This document shows positions 1 through 9,346 of a stretch of DNA of 33,033 nucleotides, one piece after another. The stretch comes from Desulfuromonadales bacterium GWC2_61_20 (GTDB lineage Bacteria > Desulfobacterota > Desulfuromonadia > Desulfuromonadales > UBA2197), in assembly GCA_001799485.1 (NCBI GenBank), contig MGTO01000010.1, positions 1 through 33,033 of the forward strand. Direction: 5' to 3'. The first letter of the stretch is position 1. Every line of letters begins with the position of its first letter. The notes below the pieces were generated by a model, which searched no databases, was not told the DNA's origin, and worked only from the letters and a program-made list of their open reading frames with translations. Both the position numbers and the translations under genes were made by a program.

Positions 1-1000
1 CGATCTCATGGTCAACCCCGAGGTGCGCGAGGTCTTCCAGAAGCGCAGCCGCATCGTCGCCCTGATCCGCGAGTTCATGGTCGGTCACCAGTTCCTCGAG
101 GTCGAGACGCCGATGATGCAACCGATTGCCGGCGGCGCCACGGCGCGTCCCTTCATCACCCATCATAACGCTTTGGATATGGAGCTCTTCCTGCGCATCG
201 CCCCGGAGCTCTATCTCAAGCGCCTGGTGGTCGGCGGTTTCGAGCGGGTCTTCGAAATCAACCGCAACTTCCGCAACGAGGGGATCTCCATCCGCCACAA
301 CCCCGAATTCACCATGATGGAGTTCTACCAGGCCTACGCCACCTACGGCGACCTGATGGACTTCACCGAAAAGCTCGTTTGCCATGTGGCCAAGGAAGTC
401 GTCGGCAGTCTCAAGTTCAGCTACGGCGGCCGCGAGGTCGATCTGACCCCGCCCTGGGACCGTCTCACCGTGCGCGAAGCGGCGATGAAGTACGGCCGGC
501 TCGACGCGGCGACCCTCGACGACCATGCCGCCTTGCTCAAGGTCGCCAAGGGGCTCGGCCTCGACTTCGAGCCGACGGTCGGCCACGGCAAGCTCCTCAC
601 CGCCGTCTTCGAGGAGGTCGCCGAACCGCACCTGTGGCATCCGACCTTCATCACCGCCTACCCGACCGAGGTCTCGCCCCTCTCGCGCAAGAACGATGCG
701 AATCCGGAGCTGGTCGATCGCTTCGAGCTCTTCGTCGTCGGTCGCGAGCTGGCCAATGCCTTCTCCGAGCTCAACGACCCCATCGACCAGAAGGAGCGTT
801 TTCTCCGGCAGCTCGACGAAAAGGCCGCCGGCGACGAGGAAGCCCATGCCATGGACGAGGATTACATCCGCGCCCTCGAATACGGCCTACCGCCGACGGC
901 GGGGGAGGGGATCGGCATCGATCGGCTGGTCATGTTGCTGACCGATTCGGCCTCGATCCGCGACGTCATCCTCTTTCCGCAGCTGCGGCCGGAAAAATAA
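1..1000 (+). CDS. lysS: Lysyl-tRNA synthetase, class II (3' part)
   Basis: This enzyme charges tRNA-Lys with lysine in the cytoplasm. The reading frame is open from the window edge (codons begin at base 2), so the 5' end lies upstream. About 332 residues are visible against roughly 500 for the family; the missing part is the N-terminal tRNA-binding OB domain. The visible part is the class II catalytic domain. Motif 2 is seen as [11 protein letters not shown] with the downstream RHNPEFT, and motif 3 as [13 protein letters not shown] near the C-terminus. The conserved segment [15 protein letters not shown] opens the visible protein. The stop is TAA at 998-1000, and lolC follows after 8 bases, so the two are probably co-transcribed. 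The identification is secure. Confidence 0.96.
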   Translation, partial: DLMVNPEVREVFQKRSRIVALIREFMVGHQFLEVETPMMQPIAGGATARPFITHHNALDMELFLRIAPELYLKRLVVGGFERVFEINRNFRNEGISIRHNPEFTMMEFYQAYATYGDLMDFTEKLVCHVAKEVVGSLKFSYGGREVDLTPPWDRLTVREAAMKYGRLDAATLDDHAALLKVAKGLGLDFEPTVGHGKLLTAVFEEVAEPHLWHPTFITAYPTEVSPLSRKNDANPELVDRFELFVVGRELANAFSELNDPIDQKERFLRQLDEKAAGDEEAHAMDEDYIRALEYGLPPTAGEGIGIDRLVMLLTDSASIRDVILFPQLRPEK

Positions 1001-1008
1001 GCGACCTC

Positions 1009-2265
1009 ATGTCCTACGAATGGTTCATCACCCTGCGCTATCTGCGGGCCAAGCGCAAACAGACCTTCATCTCGGTCATCAGCTTCATCTCCATCGCCGG
1101 CGTCACCCTTGGCGTGGCGGCGCTGATTGTCGTCCTCGCCGTCATGACCGGTTTCCACGATGGCGTACGCCAGCAGATTCTCGGCAACATCCCGCATCTG
1201 CTGGTGCAGCGTTACGGCGAGGATCTTGCCGACTACGGCCAGGTCGCCGAGCGGGTGCGCAAGGCCTCCCCCGGGGTGCTGACGGTCAGCCCCTTCATGT
1301 CGAAGGAGGGGATGCTCATTGCCCGCGGCAGTGTGGCGGCGGTGACGGTCAAGGGGGTGGCGCCCGGCAACAAGATTTTCGCCCAGCGTTATCGCACCTT
1401 TGAAGGCGGTAATGTCGAACAGCTCCTCTTCGCCGAGTCGGTCACGGCGCCGCCGGGGATCGTCATCGGCCTCGATACGGCGTCCACCCTCGGCGTCTCC
1501 CTCGGCGACAGCATCAGCGTCATCCCGCCGATGTTCAGCATCACCCCCTTCGGCATGATGCCGAAGATGCAGGCCTTTCGCATCGTCGGCATCTCCCGTC
1601 AGCGCGGCGGCTTTCTCGACACCTACTTCGCCTACATCTCCCTTCCCGAGGCCCAGCGCCTCCTCGCCAGTCCCGATCGGGTCACCGGCATCGAGGTCGA
1701 GGTTGCCACCTTCGAACAGGCCAAAAGGGTGGCTCTCGACCTGCGCCGCGAATTCCCCTATCCCTATGTCGTCCGTTCCTGGGAAGATCTCTTCGGCTCT
1801 TTCCTCTCGGCCCTCAAGCTGGAGAAACTCGGGCTCTTCATCGTTCTCGGCATCATCGTCCTGGTCGCCGCCTTCAATATCGCCACCACCCTGATCATGG
1901 TCGTCATGGAGAAGCACAAGGATATCGCCATTCTGCGCGCCATGGGGGCGACGGCGGAGAGCATCATGAAGATCTTCGTCTTCGAAGGACTGGTCATCGG
2001 CACCCTCGGCACCGGCCTCGGCACCCTCCTGGGCACCGTGCTGGCGCGTTTCGCCGACAACATCATCAAGGGGATCGAGCGTCTCTTCGGCATCCGCATC
2101 TTCGACCAGGCGGTCTACGGCATGGAGCGCTTCCCCTCGGTGGTCTACGCCAGCGACGTTTTTCTCGTCGCCCTCATGGCCATGACCATCTGCCTGCTGG
2201 CGACGATCTATCCGGCCTACCGCGCCTCGCGCATGGACCCGGCGGAGGCGCTGCGCTATGACTGA
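1009..2265 (+). CDS. lolC: Lipoprotein-releasing ABC transporter permease (LolC/LolE family)
   Basis: This inner-membrane permease extracts mature lipoproteins and passes them to the periplasmic carrier LolA, powered by LolD. The protein is 418 residues, the usual family length. It opens with the typical cytoplasmic segment [16 protein letters not shown], then a first transmembrane helix (about residues 20-45), a large periplasmic domain, and three C-terminal helices (about 270-415) ending in the family signature [21 protein letters not shown] at 1009 is chosen because it gives this N-terminus; no strong ribosome binding site precedes it, which fits translation coupled to lysS. The stop overlaps lolD by 8 bases. 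Only one permease gene is present, where enteric bacteria have lolC plus lolE, so a homodimeric LolF-like arrangement is likely (inference). Confidence 0.93.
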   Translation: MSYEWFITLRYLRAKRKQTFISVISFISIAGVTLGVAALIVVLAVMTGFHDGVRQQILGNIPHLLVQRYGEDLADYGQVAERVRKASPGVLTVSPFMSKEGMLIARGSVAAVTVKGVAPGNKIFAQRYRTFEGGNVEQLLFAESVTAPPGIVIGLDTASTLGVSLGDSISVIPPMFSITPFGMMPKMQAFRIVGISRQRGGFLDTYFAYISLPEAQRLLASPDRVTGIEVEVATFEQAKRVALDLRREFPYPYVVRSWEDLFGSFLSALKLEKLGLFIVLGIIVLVAAFNIATTLIMVVMEKHKDIAILRAMGATAESIMKIFVFEGLVIGTLGTGLGTLLGTVLARFADNIIKGIERLFGIRIFDQAVYGMERFPSVVYASDVFLVALMAMTICLLATIYPAYRASRMDPAEALRYD

Positions 2266-2935
2266 GACATTGATCGAAGTGCGCGGGCTGACCAAGAGTT
2301 TCGCCACCGCCGGTGTCCGCGTCGATGTCCTGCGCGGTCTCGATCTCGCCATTGCCCAGGGCGAACGGGTCGCCGTGGTCGGGGCCTCGGGGGCGGGAAA
2401 GAGTACCCTCATGCATATTCTCGGCGGACTCGATGCGCCGACAAGCGGCACGGTGCACTTTGCCGGAGCCGACATCTTTTCCCTGCGCGGGCGTCCCCTC
2501 GATGCCTTTCGCAACAGCACCATCGGTTTTGTCTTCCAGTTCCACCAGCTCCTCCCCGAGTTCACCGCCCTGGAAAATGTCATGATGCCGGCCCTCATCG
2601 CCCGCCAGTCACGACACGATGCCGCCACCGGCGCCGGCGAACTCCTTGCCGAGGTTGGTCTGGGCCACCGGTTGCATCACAAGCCGGGGGAACTCTCCGG
2701 GGGGGAGCAGCAGCGGGTCGCCATCGCCCGGGCCTTGATCCGGGCGCCGCGCCTGTTGTTGGCCGACGAGCCGACGGGGAATCTCGACAGCGGCACCTCG
2801 GACGATATCTTTGCCTTGCTCGATCGTCTGCATCAAAGCCGTGGGCTGACCATGGTCATCGTCACCCACAGCGAACGCCTCGCCGCCCGTCTCGATCGCA
2901 CCATCCGCATGCGCGACGGCCAGATCGACAGTTGA
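2258..2935 (+). CDS. lolD: Lipoprotein-releasing ABC transporter ATP-binding protein LolD
   Basis: This is the ATPase subunit that drives lipoprotein release from the inner membrane. It has 225 residues, as usual for LolD. The ABC motifs are complete: Walker [10 protein letters not shown] (about residues 45-53), signature LSGGEQQR (about 146-153), Walker B LLLADEP followed by TGNLDS, and the switch histidine in IVTHSE. ATG at 2258 overlaps the end of lolC by 8 bases, indicating translational coupling. Related MacB-type ATPases share these motifs, but the adjacent LolC-type permease makes LolD the best call. Confidence 0.93.
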   Translation: MTETLIEVRGLTKSFATAGVRVDVLRGLDLAIAQGERVAVVGASGAGKSTLMHILGGLDAPTSGTVHFAGADIFSLRGRPLDAFRNSTIGFVFQFHQLLPEFTALENVMMPALIARQSRHDAATGAGELLAEVGLGHRLHHKPGELSGGEQQRVAIARALIRAPRLLLADEPTGNLDSGTSDDIFALLDRLHQSRGLTMVIVTHSERLAARLDRTIRMRDGQIDS

Positions 2936-2953
2936 GTACCGGCCAGATTACGG

Positions 2954-2982
2954 TTTACACGTCCTTCCCCGTTTCCTATAAT
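2954..2982 (+). promoter_or_regulatory. Sigma70-type promoter upstream of bamA
   Basis: A -35 box TTTACA (2954-2959) and a perfect -10 box TATAAT (2977-2982) are separated by exactly 17 bases. Transcription would begin near 2989, giving a leader of about 36 bases before the bamA ATG at 3025. It lies in the 89-base gap after lolD, the only sizeable gap before base 16311. It could let bamA, skp and the lipid A genes be expressed independently of lysS-lolCD. The boxes are seen in the sequence; activity is inferred. Confidence 0.7.
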
Positions 2983-3024
2983 GCGGCACTTCTCATCGGT
3001 TGCTTGTGGAGTTTACTGACTATA

Positions 3025-5295
3025 ATGCTGAAAAGATGGCCCCTTATCCTCTTCTCGATTCTTTTGTGCGGCAGTGGCGCCAACGCCCAGGACTTCCCCA
3101 TCGATGCCGTCGTCGTCGAGGGGAACTCGCGGGTCGACAGTGCGACCATCGCCAGTCTCCTGACCGTCAAGGCGGGGACGACGGTCAGCGCCGCCGATAT
3201 CGATCGGGATGTGGTCGCCCTCTTCAAGTCGGCCCGTTTTGTCGATGTCCAGGTCGATTACGAGGAGCGGGACGGCAAGCAGATCCTGGTTTACCGGGTG
3301 GTCGAGCAGCCCCTGGTGCGCAGTCTCAAGTTTTCCGGCTACGACGAGCTGGGCGAGGATAAACTGAAAGCCGTCGTGACCCAGCGCACCCCGTCTTTGT
3401 ACAACCCCTCCGCCATCGATAAAAGCGTCGGAGCGATGAAAAAGCTCTACGCCGACGAAGGTTTCTACGCGGCCGCCATTACGACGAAGTTCGATGTGAA
3501 GATGCCGGAAAACGAGGGGGTCCTGACCTTCGTTGTCAGTGAAGGGGAGAAGGTCCTCATCGATTCCATCCGCTTCGAGGGGAATACGGTCTTCGCAAGC
3601 GACGATCTCCTCGACAAGATGGAAACCAAGGAGAAGTTCTGGCTGACCTCATGGATTACCGGGCGCGGCGCCTACCAGCCGGAGATGCTGCAGCGCGACC
3701 TTGAGGTCATTGCCGACGGTTACTTCGATCGCGGCTATGTCCAGATCAAACTCAAGCAACCCCAGGTCAACCTCATCCACGACAATGAATATCTCGACGT
3801 CGTTATCGAATTGTCCGAGGGGGCACAGTTTCGCGTCGGCGAACTCGATGTCAAAGGCGATCTCCTCGGCCGCCGTGAAGAACTCCTGGCCCTGACCAGG
3901 CTCAAACCCGGCGATATCTTCAGCCGCAAGGTCTTGCGCGATGGGGTTCTCGCCATCAGCGATTTTTACGCCGACCAGGGCTACGCCTATGTCAATGTCT
4001 CCCCCCTCTCCAGTGTCGATGTCGAAAAACGCCTGATCAACCTGGTTTTCGAGATCGAGCAGGGGAGCCAGGTCCATATCGACAAGATCCGTCTGCGCGG
4101 CAATGTCAAGACCCGCGACAAGGTCGTCCGCCGTGAATTGCAGGTCGTCGAAGGCGATCTTTACAACGCCTCTCGGCTCAAGGAGAGCAAGCGCCGCGTG
4201 AAAAATCTCGGTTACTTCGAGGAGATTCAGATGACCCCGGCGAAAGGAGCGACGGCCGACAAGATGAACCTCGATATCGAGGTCAAGGAGAAACCGACCG
4301 GGACCTTCTCTCTCGGCTTCGGTTATTCCTCCGTCGACAAGATCGTCGGACAGGGGTCGGTGACCCAGGAGAACTGGCTCGGTCGCGGCTACAAGCTCAA
4401 TCTCTCCGGCGCCTTCGGTTCGAGTAGTACGACCTACCAGGTCGGCATCACCGATCCCTACTTTCTCGACAGCAAAGTCAGCCTCGGTTTCGACCTGTAC
4501 AATACCGACCGGGAGTTCAGCGATTATTCCAAGCGTGCCGCCGGTGGAGCCTTGCGCGCCGGTTATCCCCTGACTCCCGATGGCAAGACCCGGATCGGCT
4601 TGACCTACCGCTACGAACAGAAAGAGATCTACGACGTCAGCCCCTTTGCTTCGGTGAACATCATAAGTCAGGAAGGTTATTCCACCCTCTCGTCGATTTC
4701 CGCCACGCTGGTGCGGGACACCACGGACTATCGCCTCGATCCCTCCAGGGGGACGCTATCTTCCTTTTCGACGGAGTTCGCCGGCATCGGCGGCACCGAG
4801 AAGTTTGCCCGTTTCGATCTGGACGGGCGCTATTTCCACCCCCTCTTCTGGTCGACGGTCTTCATGGCGCACGGGCGCATCGGCTACATCGCCGAAGTGG
4901 GCGGCGAACCGATCCCCATCGACGAACGCTACTATCTCGGCGGCCTGAATTCGTTGCGCGGTTTCGAGTCGCGTACCGTCGGTCCGCGTACAGAAGTACC
5001 CGTTGGCTCCGGCTTCTTCGAATATGCCGGGGGGAACAAGGCGGCTTATTTCAATTTCGAGTACCTCTTCCCCATCGTCAAGGAAGCCAATATCAAGGGG
5101 GTCCTCTTCTTCGATATCGGTAATGCCTGGGATGAAAGCGAAACCTACTTCAGTACGATGCGGCGCAGTGTCGGCGCGGGGATCCGTTGGGCCAGCCCCC
5201 TGGGGCCCTTGCGCCTCGAGTGGGGCTACAATCTTGCTCCGATCGCAGGTGAAAAGTCGTCCGAACTGCAGTTCTCCATCGGTAGTTTTTTCTAA
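3025..5295 (+). CDS. bamA: Outer membrane protein assembly factor BamA
   Basis: BamA is the Omp85 barrel at the core of the BAM complex, which folds beta-barrel proteins into the outer membrane. From ATG at 3025 the protein has 756 residues and starts with a classical signal peptide (about 1-21, ending GSGANA before QDFPID). Five POTRA-like repeats follow (about 22-420), recognisable by recurring patterns such as VVVEGNSRVD, IRFEGNTVF and IRLRGNVKTRD. The barrel fills the rest, with the conserved L6 loop motif SLRGFES near residue 642 and a C-terminal phenylalanine. A longer frame exists upstream (TTG at 2932), but it would bury the signal peptide and read through the promoter. The ribosome binding site is weak (GTGGAG, 13 bases from ATG). 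skp follows, as in many Gram-negatives. Confidence 0.95.
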   Translation: MLKRWPLILFSILLCGSGANAQDFPIDAVVVEGNSRVDSATIASLLTVKAGTTVSAADIDRDVVALFKSARFVDVQVDYEERDGKQILVYRVVEQPLVRSLKFSGYDELGEDKLKAVVTQRTPSLYNPSAIDKSVGAMKKLYADEGFYAAAITTKFDVKMPENEGVLTFVVSEGEKVLIDSIRFEGNTVFASDDLLDKMETKEKFWLTSWITGRGAYQPEMLQRDLEVIADGYFDRGYVQIKLKQPQVNLIHDNEYLDVVIELSEGAQFRVGELDVKGDLLGRREELLALTRLKPGDIFSRKVLRDGVLAISDFYADQGYAYVNVSPLSSVDVEKRLINLVFEIEQGSQVHIDKIRLRGNVKTRDKVVRRELQVVEGDLYNASRLKESKRRVKNLGYFEEIQMTPAKGATADKMNLDIEVKEKPTGTFSLGFGYSSVDKIVGQGSVTQENWLGRGYKLNLSGAFGSSSTTYQVGITDPYFLDSKVSLGFDLYNTDREFSDYSKRAAGGALRAGYPLTPDGKTRIGLTYRYEQKEIYDVSPFASVNIISQEGYSTLSSISATLVRDTTDYRLDPSRGTLSSFSTEFAGIGGTEKFARFDLDGRYFHPLFWSTVFMAHGRIGYIAEVGGEPIPIDERYYLGGLNSLRGFESRTVGPRTEVPVGSGFFEYAGGNKAAYFNFEYLFPIVKEANIKGVLFFDIGNAWDESETYFSTMRRSVGAGIRWASPLGPLRLEWGYNLAPIAGEKSSELQFSIGSFF

Positions 5296-5325
5296 CCCAT
5301 TACCCTCTTTTAGGAGATGACGAAA

Positions 5326-5847
5326 ATGACCCGGAAACTGGTTCTGGCCCTAGTCCTGATCTGTTGTACCGCCCTGCCGGCCGTTGCTGCCGGCGACTTC
5401 AAGATCGCCTATATCGATCTGCAGAAGGCCCTCAACCAGTCCGAGGCCGGCAAGGCCGCCAAGGAGAAGATCGCCCAGCGGGTCAAGGAGCATGAAACGG
5501 TTTTCGATGGTCGCCAGAAGGAGTTGAAAAAACTCAAGGACGACCTGGAGAAGCAGGCGCTCCTCCTTTCCGAAGAGGCCCGGGGAGCCAAACAGCGCGA
5601 CTTCGATCAACGCCTCAAAGAGTTCCAGCGGGCGACCAAGGACGCCCAGGAAGAAGTGCAACAGAAGGATGCCGACTATACCCGCGCCATCCTCGAGGAA
5701 CTCTCCAAGGTCATCCAGGATTTCGGGGCGCGCGAAGGTTATGCCATGATCCTCGAGAAAACCGAAAGTGCCGTCCTCTTCGCCGATGCCAAGTTCGACG
5801 TCACCGACAGCCTGATCAAGGCCTACGACGCTTCGCGCAAGAAGTAA
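5326..5847 (+). CDS. skp: Periplasmic chaperone Skp/OmpH
   Basis: This periplasmic holdase keeps unfolded outer-membrane proteins soluble on the way to BamA. It has 173 residues with a signal peptide (about 1-22, ending PAVAA before GDFKIAYID). The mature start FKIAYIDLQKALN is the OmpH/Skp signature. A long charged, alanine- and glutamine-rich coiled coil (about residues 40-135) matches the Skp tentacles. ATG at 5326 is preferred over ATG at 5317 because AGGAG at 5312-5316 sits 9 bases before the former and abuts the latter. It lies between bamA and lpxD, its usual place. Confidence 0.93.
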   Translation: MTRKLVLALVLICCTALPAVAAGDFKIAYIDLQKALNQSEAGKAAKEKIAQRVKEHETVFDGRQKELKKLKDDLEKQALLLSEEARGAKQRDFDQRLKEFQRATKDAQEEVQQKDADYTRAILEELSKVIQDFGAREGYAMILEKTESAVLFADAKFDVTDSLIKAYDASRKK

Positions 5848-5859
5848 GGAGAGGTTGCC

Positions 5860-6903
5860 GTGGCCACCCTGAAAGAGCTGGCGCAGCTGGTAGGCGGCGA
5901 GATGGTCGGTGCCGATGGTGAAATTCGTGCCCTCGGGCCTATCGACAGGGCCGGAGCCGGAGAGATCACCTTTCTCGCCAACCCCAAGTATCTGCCGTTG
6001 CTGGCGCAGACCAAGGCCGCTGTTCTCGTCGGTCGCAATGTCGCCGTGCCGCCCGGGGTCTCCCATATCATCTGCGACAACCCCTATCTCGCCTTCGCCA
6101 AGGTCCTGACCCATCTCCATGCCCGGCGGCCGGCGCCGTGCGGGGTCATGCCCGGGGCGCACATCGCTCCTTCGGCACACCTCGGCGACGAGGTCACGGT
6201 CTATCCCGGGGTTGTCGTCGGCGACAACGTCCGTCTCGGGCGGGGGACCTGCCTCTATCCCGGCGTCATCCTCTATGCCGATGTCGTCGTCGGTGACGAC
6301 TGCATCCTCCACGGCGGCGTGGTCGTGCGTGAGGGGTGCCGTCTCGGCCATCGCGTCATCGTCCAGCCCAACGCCGTCATCGGCGGCGATGGTTTCGGAT
6401 TTGCTCCGGACGGGGACCAATATTTCAAGATCCCGCAGATCGGCATTGTCGTCATCGACGACGATGTCGAGATCGGGGCGGCCACCTGTATCGATCGCGC
6501 CGCCCTCGGCGTGACCAGGGTCGGTCGTGGCAGCAAATTGGACAACCTCGTGCAGATCGCCCACAACGTCGTTGTCGGCGAGGCGACGGTCATGGCCGCC
6601 CAAGCCGGGATTGCCGGCAGCACCCAGGTCGGCCGACACTGCACCTTCGGCGGTCAATCGGCCGTGGCCGGGCATCTCAAGGTCGGCGACAATCTCACCT
6701 TTGGCGGTCGCGCCGGCGTGACCGGCAACATCGAGGGGGGCGCGACCCCGCAGATCCTCTCCGGCATGCCGCCGATCCCGCATAAGGACTGGCTGAAGAC
6801 CTCCCTCTGTGTCAATAAATTGCCGGAAATGCGCAAGGAGCTAAATCGCTTGCACCGTCAGCTCGCAGAACTCGAACTTCTGATCAAGGAGAAATTGCAA
6901 TGA
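5860..6903 (+). CDS. lpxD: UDP-3-O-(3-hydroxyacyl)glucosamine N-acyltransferase LpxD
   Basis: LpxD adds the N-linked 3-hydroxyacyl chain in the third step of lipid A synthesis. The 347-residue protein has the N-terminal uridine-binding domain (about 1-100, with GPIDRAGAGEITFLANPKY), then a left-handed beta-helix of hexapeptide repeats (about 100-310) and a C-terminal helix. The catalytic histidine is H235 in LDNLVQIAHNV, matching the family. The start is GTG at 5860, 12 bases after skp, with AAGGAGAGG at 5846-5854 as ribosome binding site. Its stop overlaps the fabZ start. Confidence 0.95.
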   Translation: MATLKELAQLVGGEMVGADGEIRALGPIDRAGAGEITFLANPKYLPLLAQTKAAVLVGRNVAVPPGVSHIICDNPYLAFAKVLTHLHARRPAPCGVMPGAHIAPSAHLGDEVTVYPGVVVGDNVRLGRGTCLYPGVILYADVVVGDDCILHGGVVVREGCRLGHRVIVQPNAVIGGDGFGFAPDGDQYFKIPQIGIVVIDDDVEIGAATCIDRAALGVTRVGRGSKLDNLVQIAHNVVVGEATVMAAQAGIAGSTQVGRHCTFGGQSAVAGHLKVGDNLTFGGRAGVTGNIEGGATPQILSGMPPIPHKDWLKTSLCVNKLPEMRKELNRLHRQLAELELLIKEKLQ

Positions 6904-7334
6904 ACATGAACATCATCGACATCATGAAGGTTCTCCCCCATCGCTATCCCTTTCTCCTGGTCGACAAAATTGTCGAAATGGAGGCCGGCAAGCGGGTCGT
7001 CGGGATCAAGAACGTCACCATCAACGAGCCGTTTTTCCAGGGACATTTCCCCGGCCACCCGATCATGCCGGGTGTGCTCATCATCGAGGCGATGGCCCAG
7101 GTCGGCGGCGCTTTCGCCATGATCAGCAATAACATCGGCGATGACAAGGTGACGTATTTCATCGGTATCGATAAGTGCCGCTTCCGCAAGCCGGTCCTCC
7201 CCGGGGATGTGCTGCGCATCGAACTCGACCTGACCAATTTGCGCCGGGGGATCTACACCTTTGAGGGCAAGGCCTTTGTTGAGGGTGTTCTCGTGGCTGA
7301 AGCTGAACTCAAAGCGACCTTTGCCGACCGTTAA
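6900..7334 (+). CDS. fabZ: 3-hydroxyacyl-[ACP] dehydratase FabZ
   Basis: FabZ dehydrates 3-hydroxyacyl-ACP in fatty acid elongation and competes with LpxA and LpxD for the same pool. The 144-residue hotdog-fold protein carries the catalytic histidine H49 in [11 protein letters not shown] and glutamate E63 in IIEAMAQ, plus the N-terminal [11 protein letters not shown] signature. ATG at 6900 overlaps the lpxD stop as ATGA and has AAGGAG at 6886-6891, 8 bases upstream; ATG at 6906 is a less well-spaced alternative. Its position between lpxD and lpxA is the classical one. Confidence 0.96.
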   Translation: MNMNIIDIMKVLPHRYPFLLVDKIVEMEAGKRVVGIKNVTINEPFFQGHFPGHPIMPGVLIIEAMAQVGGAFAMISNNIGDDKVTYFIGIDKCRFRKPVLPGDVLRIELDLTNLRRGIYTFEGKAFVEGVLVAEAELKATFADR

Positions 7335-7345
7335 GGATAATCATC

Positions 7346-8116
7346 ATGATTCATGCGACCGCTATCGTTCACCCCGGAGCGAAAATTGCCGACAGCGTCG
7401 AGATCGGCCCCTATGCCGTCATCGGCGATAACGTCGTCATCGGCGCCGGCACCACGGTCGGGCCCCATACCGTCATCGAAGGCTGGTGTGAAATCGGCAA
7501 GGACAATAAAATTTTCCAGTTCGCCTCCGTCGGGGCGGTCCCCCAGGACCTGAAGTTCCATGGGGAAAAGTCCTGGCTGCGCATCGGCGACCGCAATACG
7601 GTGCGGGAGTTCGTCACCCTCCATCGCGGGACCGAGGATGGCGGCGCCGAGACGATCGTCGGCAACGATAATCTCTTCATGGCCTATGCCCATGTCGCCC
7701 ACGACTGCCGGGTCGGCAATCATGTCATCCTCGCCAATGCCGCGACCCTGGCCGGCCATGTCCAGGTCGATGATCACGCCATCCTCGGCGGGCTCTCGGC
7801 CGTGCACCAGTTCACCCGCATCGGCACCCATGCCATGATCAGCGGCGGCTCCATGGTCAATCAGGACATCACCCCCTACACCATCGCCCAGGGGGATCGG
7901 GCCGAGCCGGTCGGCATCAATCTCGTCGGCCTCAAGCGCCGCGGATTTTCGGAAGAGGCGATGCGTGCGGTCAAGAATGCCTACAAGGTCATCTTCCGAT
8001 CCGGCTTGCGCATGGAAGAGGCCCTGGAGCAACTCGCCGCCGATGCGGCCAAGTTTCCCGAACTGGCTGTCTTCGTCAATTTCATCAAAGAGAGCCAACG
8101 CGGCATTGCCCGCTAA
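7346..8116 (+). CDS. lpxA: UDP-N-acetylglucosamine acyltransferase LpxA
   Basis: LpxA catalyses the first step of lipid A synthesis, 3-O-acylation of UDP-GlcNAc. The 256-residue protein is almost all left-handed beta-helix (about 1-180) with a C-terminal helical domain. The catalytic histidine is H119 in AHVAHDC, and the family segment [16 protein letters not shown] is clear. The start is ATG at 7346 with AAGGAT a few bases upstream. lpxB follows without the lpxI-like gene that many relatives carry between the two. Confidence 0.96.
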   Translation: MIHATAIVHPGAKIADSVEIGPYAVIGDNVVIGAGTTVGPHTVIEGWCEIGKDNKIFQFASVGAVPQDLKFHGEKSWLRIGDRNTVREFVTLHRGTEDGGAETIVGNDNLFMAYAHVAHDCRVGNHVILANAATLAGHVQVDDHAILGGLSAVHQFTRIGTHAMISGGSMVNQDITPYTIAQGDRAEPVGINLVGLKRRGFSEEAMRAVKNAYKVIFRSGLRMEEALEQLAADAAKFPELAVFVNFIKESQRGIAR

Positions 8117-8167
8117 GCCTGATTTCAGATCGGAAGCACATTGCTCACAGGGAAAGGCTTGACCCCC

Positions 8168-9346
8168 TTGACTTCTGAATCGCGGGGACGCAGAGCCCTC
8201 ATCGTTACCGGGGAAGCCTCGGGCGACCTGCATGGCGCCAATCTGATCCGGGCGGTGCAGCAGATCGATCCCGAGTTGCGTTTTTTTGGCGTCGGCGGCC
8301 AGCGCATGGCCGCTGCCGGCTGCGACATCCGCATCCGTGGTGAAGAGATTGCCGTCATGGGGCTGTTCGAGGTCCTCGGCCATCTGCCGGTGATCTGGCG
8401 GGCCTTCCAGAAACTCAAGGCCATCCTGCACGGTCCCGAACGCCCGGACGTCCTTATCTGCATCGATTTTCCCGATTTCAACCTGCGTCTGGCGGCAGTG
8501 GCCAAGCGCGCCGGGGTGCCGGTCCTCCATTACGTCAGTCCCCAGGTCTGGGCCTGGCGGCGGGGGCGGGTGAAGGCGATCGCCCGGGTCGTCGACCGAC
8601 TCGCCTGCATCCTCCCTTTCGAGCCCCCCCTGTATCAGGGGCTCGACATCGATGCCGAATATGTCGGTAATCCCCTTGCCGACGAGGCCGTGGTGCGGAC
8701 GAGCCGCGCCGCTGTCCTCACCGGGCTCGGCCTCGACCCGACCCGTCCCGTCGTCGGTCTCTTCCCCGGCAGCCGCCATAACGAATTGCGCTACAACCTG
8801 GGCACCATCCTCGGCACGGCCGAGGTTATTCAAAAGCGCAAACCGTCGGTGCAGTTTCTCCTCCCGGTTGCTTCTTCCCTCCGCGATACGGATTTTGCCG
8901 AAGGTCTCAAGAGTTGCCCCGCGCCGATTCGACTTGCCCATGACAATATCTATGACCTGGCTCATGCCTGCGATGCCGTCCTCGCCGTGTCCGGAACCGT
9001 TACCCTGCAAACGGCCCTGGTCGAAACGCCGCTGGCGATTTTTTACCGGGCCGCGCCGCTGACCTACGCCATCGGCAAGCACCTGATCAAGGTCGATTGT
9101 TTCGGCCTGGCCAACATCGTCGCCGGCCGCAAGGTGGTGCGCGAGTTTCTACAAGACGAAGCGACACCGGGGGCCCTCGCCGGCGAGATCCTCAGGATTC
9201 TCGACGATCCGGCCTACGCGCAGGCGATGCGGCACGGCCTGAAACAGGTGCGTGAGCGCATCGGTCCTCCCGGCTGTGCCGAGCGCGTCGCGGCGATGGT
9301 GGTGGAGATGAGTCGCGGTCAGGTGCGCAGGGCGGTGACGCCATGA
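8168..9346 (+). CDS. lpxB: Lipid-A-disaccharide synthase LpxB
   Basis: LpxB is a GT19 glycosyltransferase joining UDP-2,3-diacylglucosamine and lipid X into the lipid A disaccharide. Family marks are ALIVTGEASGDLHGANLI at the N-terminus, ICIDFPDFNLRLA, YVSPQVWAWRRGR, and LFPGSRHNEL in the C-terminal half. The start is uncertain because no ATG lies in frame upstream. TTG at 8168 is preferred: GGAAAGG (8151-8157) lies 10 bases upstream, and the resulting N-terminus has the same length as known LpxB proteins. TTG at 8141 or 8159 are alternatives. From 8168 the protein has 392 residues. The stop overlaps msbA as ATGA. Confidence 0.93.
   Translation: MTSESRGRRALIVTGEASGDLHGANLIRAVQQIDPELRFFGVGGQRMAAAGCDIRIRGEEIAVMGLFEVLGHLPVIWRAFQKLKAILHGPERPDVLICIDFPDFNLRLAAVAKRAGVPVLHYVSPQVWAWRRGRVKAIARVVDRLACILPFEPPLYQGLDIDAEYVGNPLADEAVVRTSRAAVLTGLGLDPTRPVVGLFPGSRHNELRYNLGTILGTAEVIQKRKPSVQFLLPVASSLRDTDFAEGLKSCPAPIRLAHDNIYDLAHACDAVLAVSGTVTLQTALVETPLAIFYRAAPLTYAIGKHLIKVDCFGLANIVAGRKVVREFLQDEATPGALAGEILRILDDPAYAQAMRHGLKQVRERIGPPGCAERVAAMVVEMSRGQVRRAVTP

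Noticed and set aside
862-2628. Long open frame on the minus strand opposite lolC/lolD (588 codons)
   Set aside because: It is a shadow of high-G+C codon use on the plus strand. The translation is low-complexity and shows no family motifs, while the plus strand encodes LolC and LolD.
2932-3024. Extended N-terminus of BamA from TTG at 2932
   Set aside because: It would run through the -35 and -10 boxes, overlap the lolD stop and place 31 residues before a perfect signal peptide.
7331-9082. Long minus-strand open frame opposite lpxA and lpxB (583 codons)
   Set aside because: It is opposite two certain genes, rich in Gly, Asp and Ala with no recognisable domain; a codon-bias shadow.
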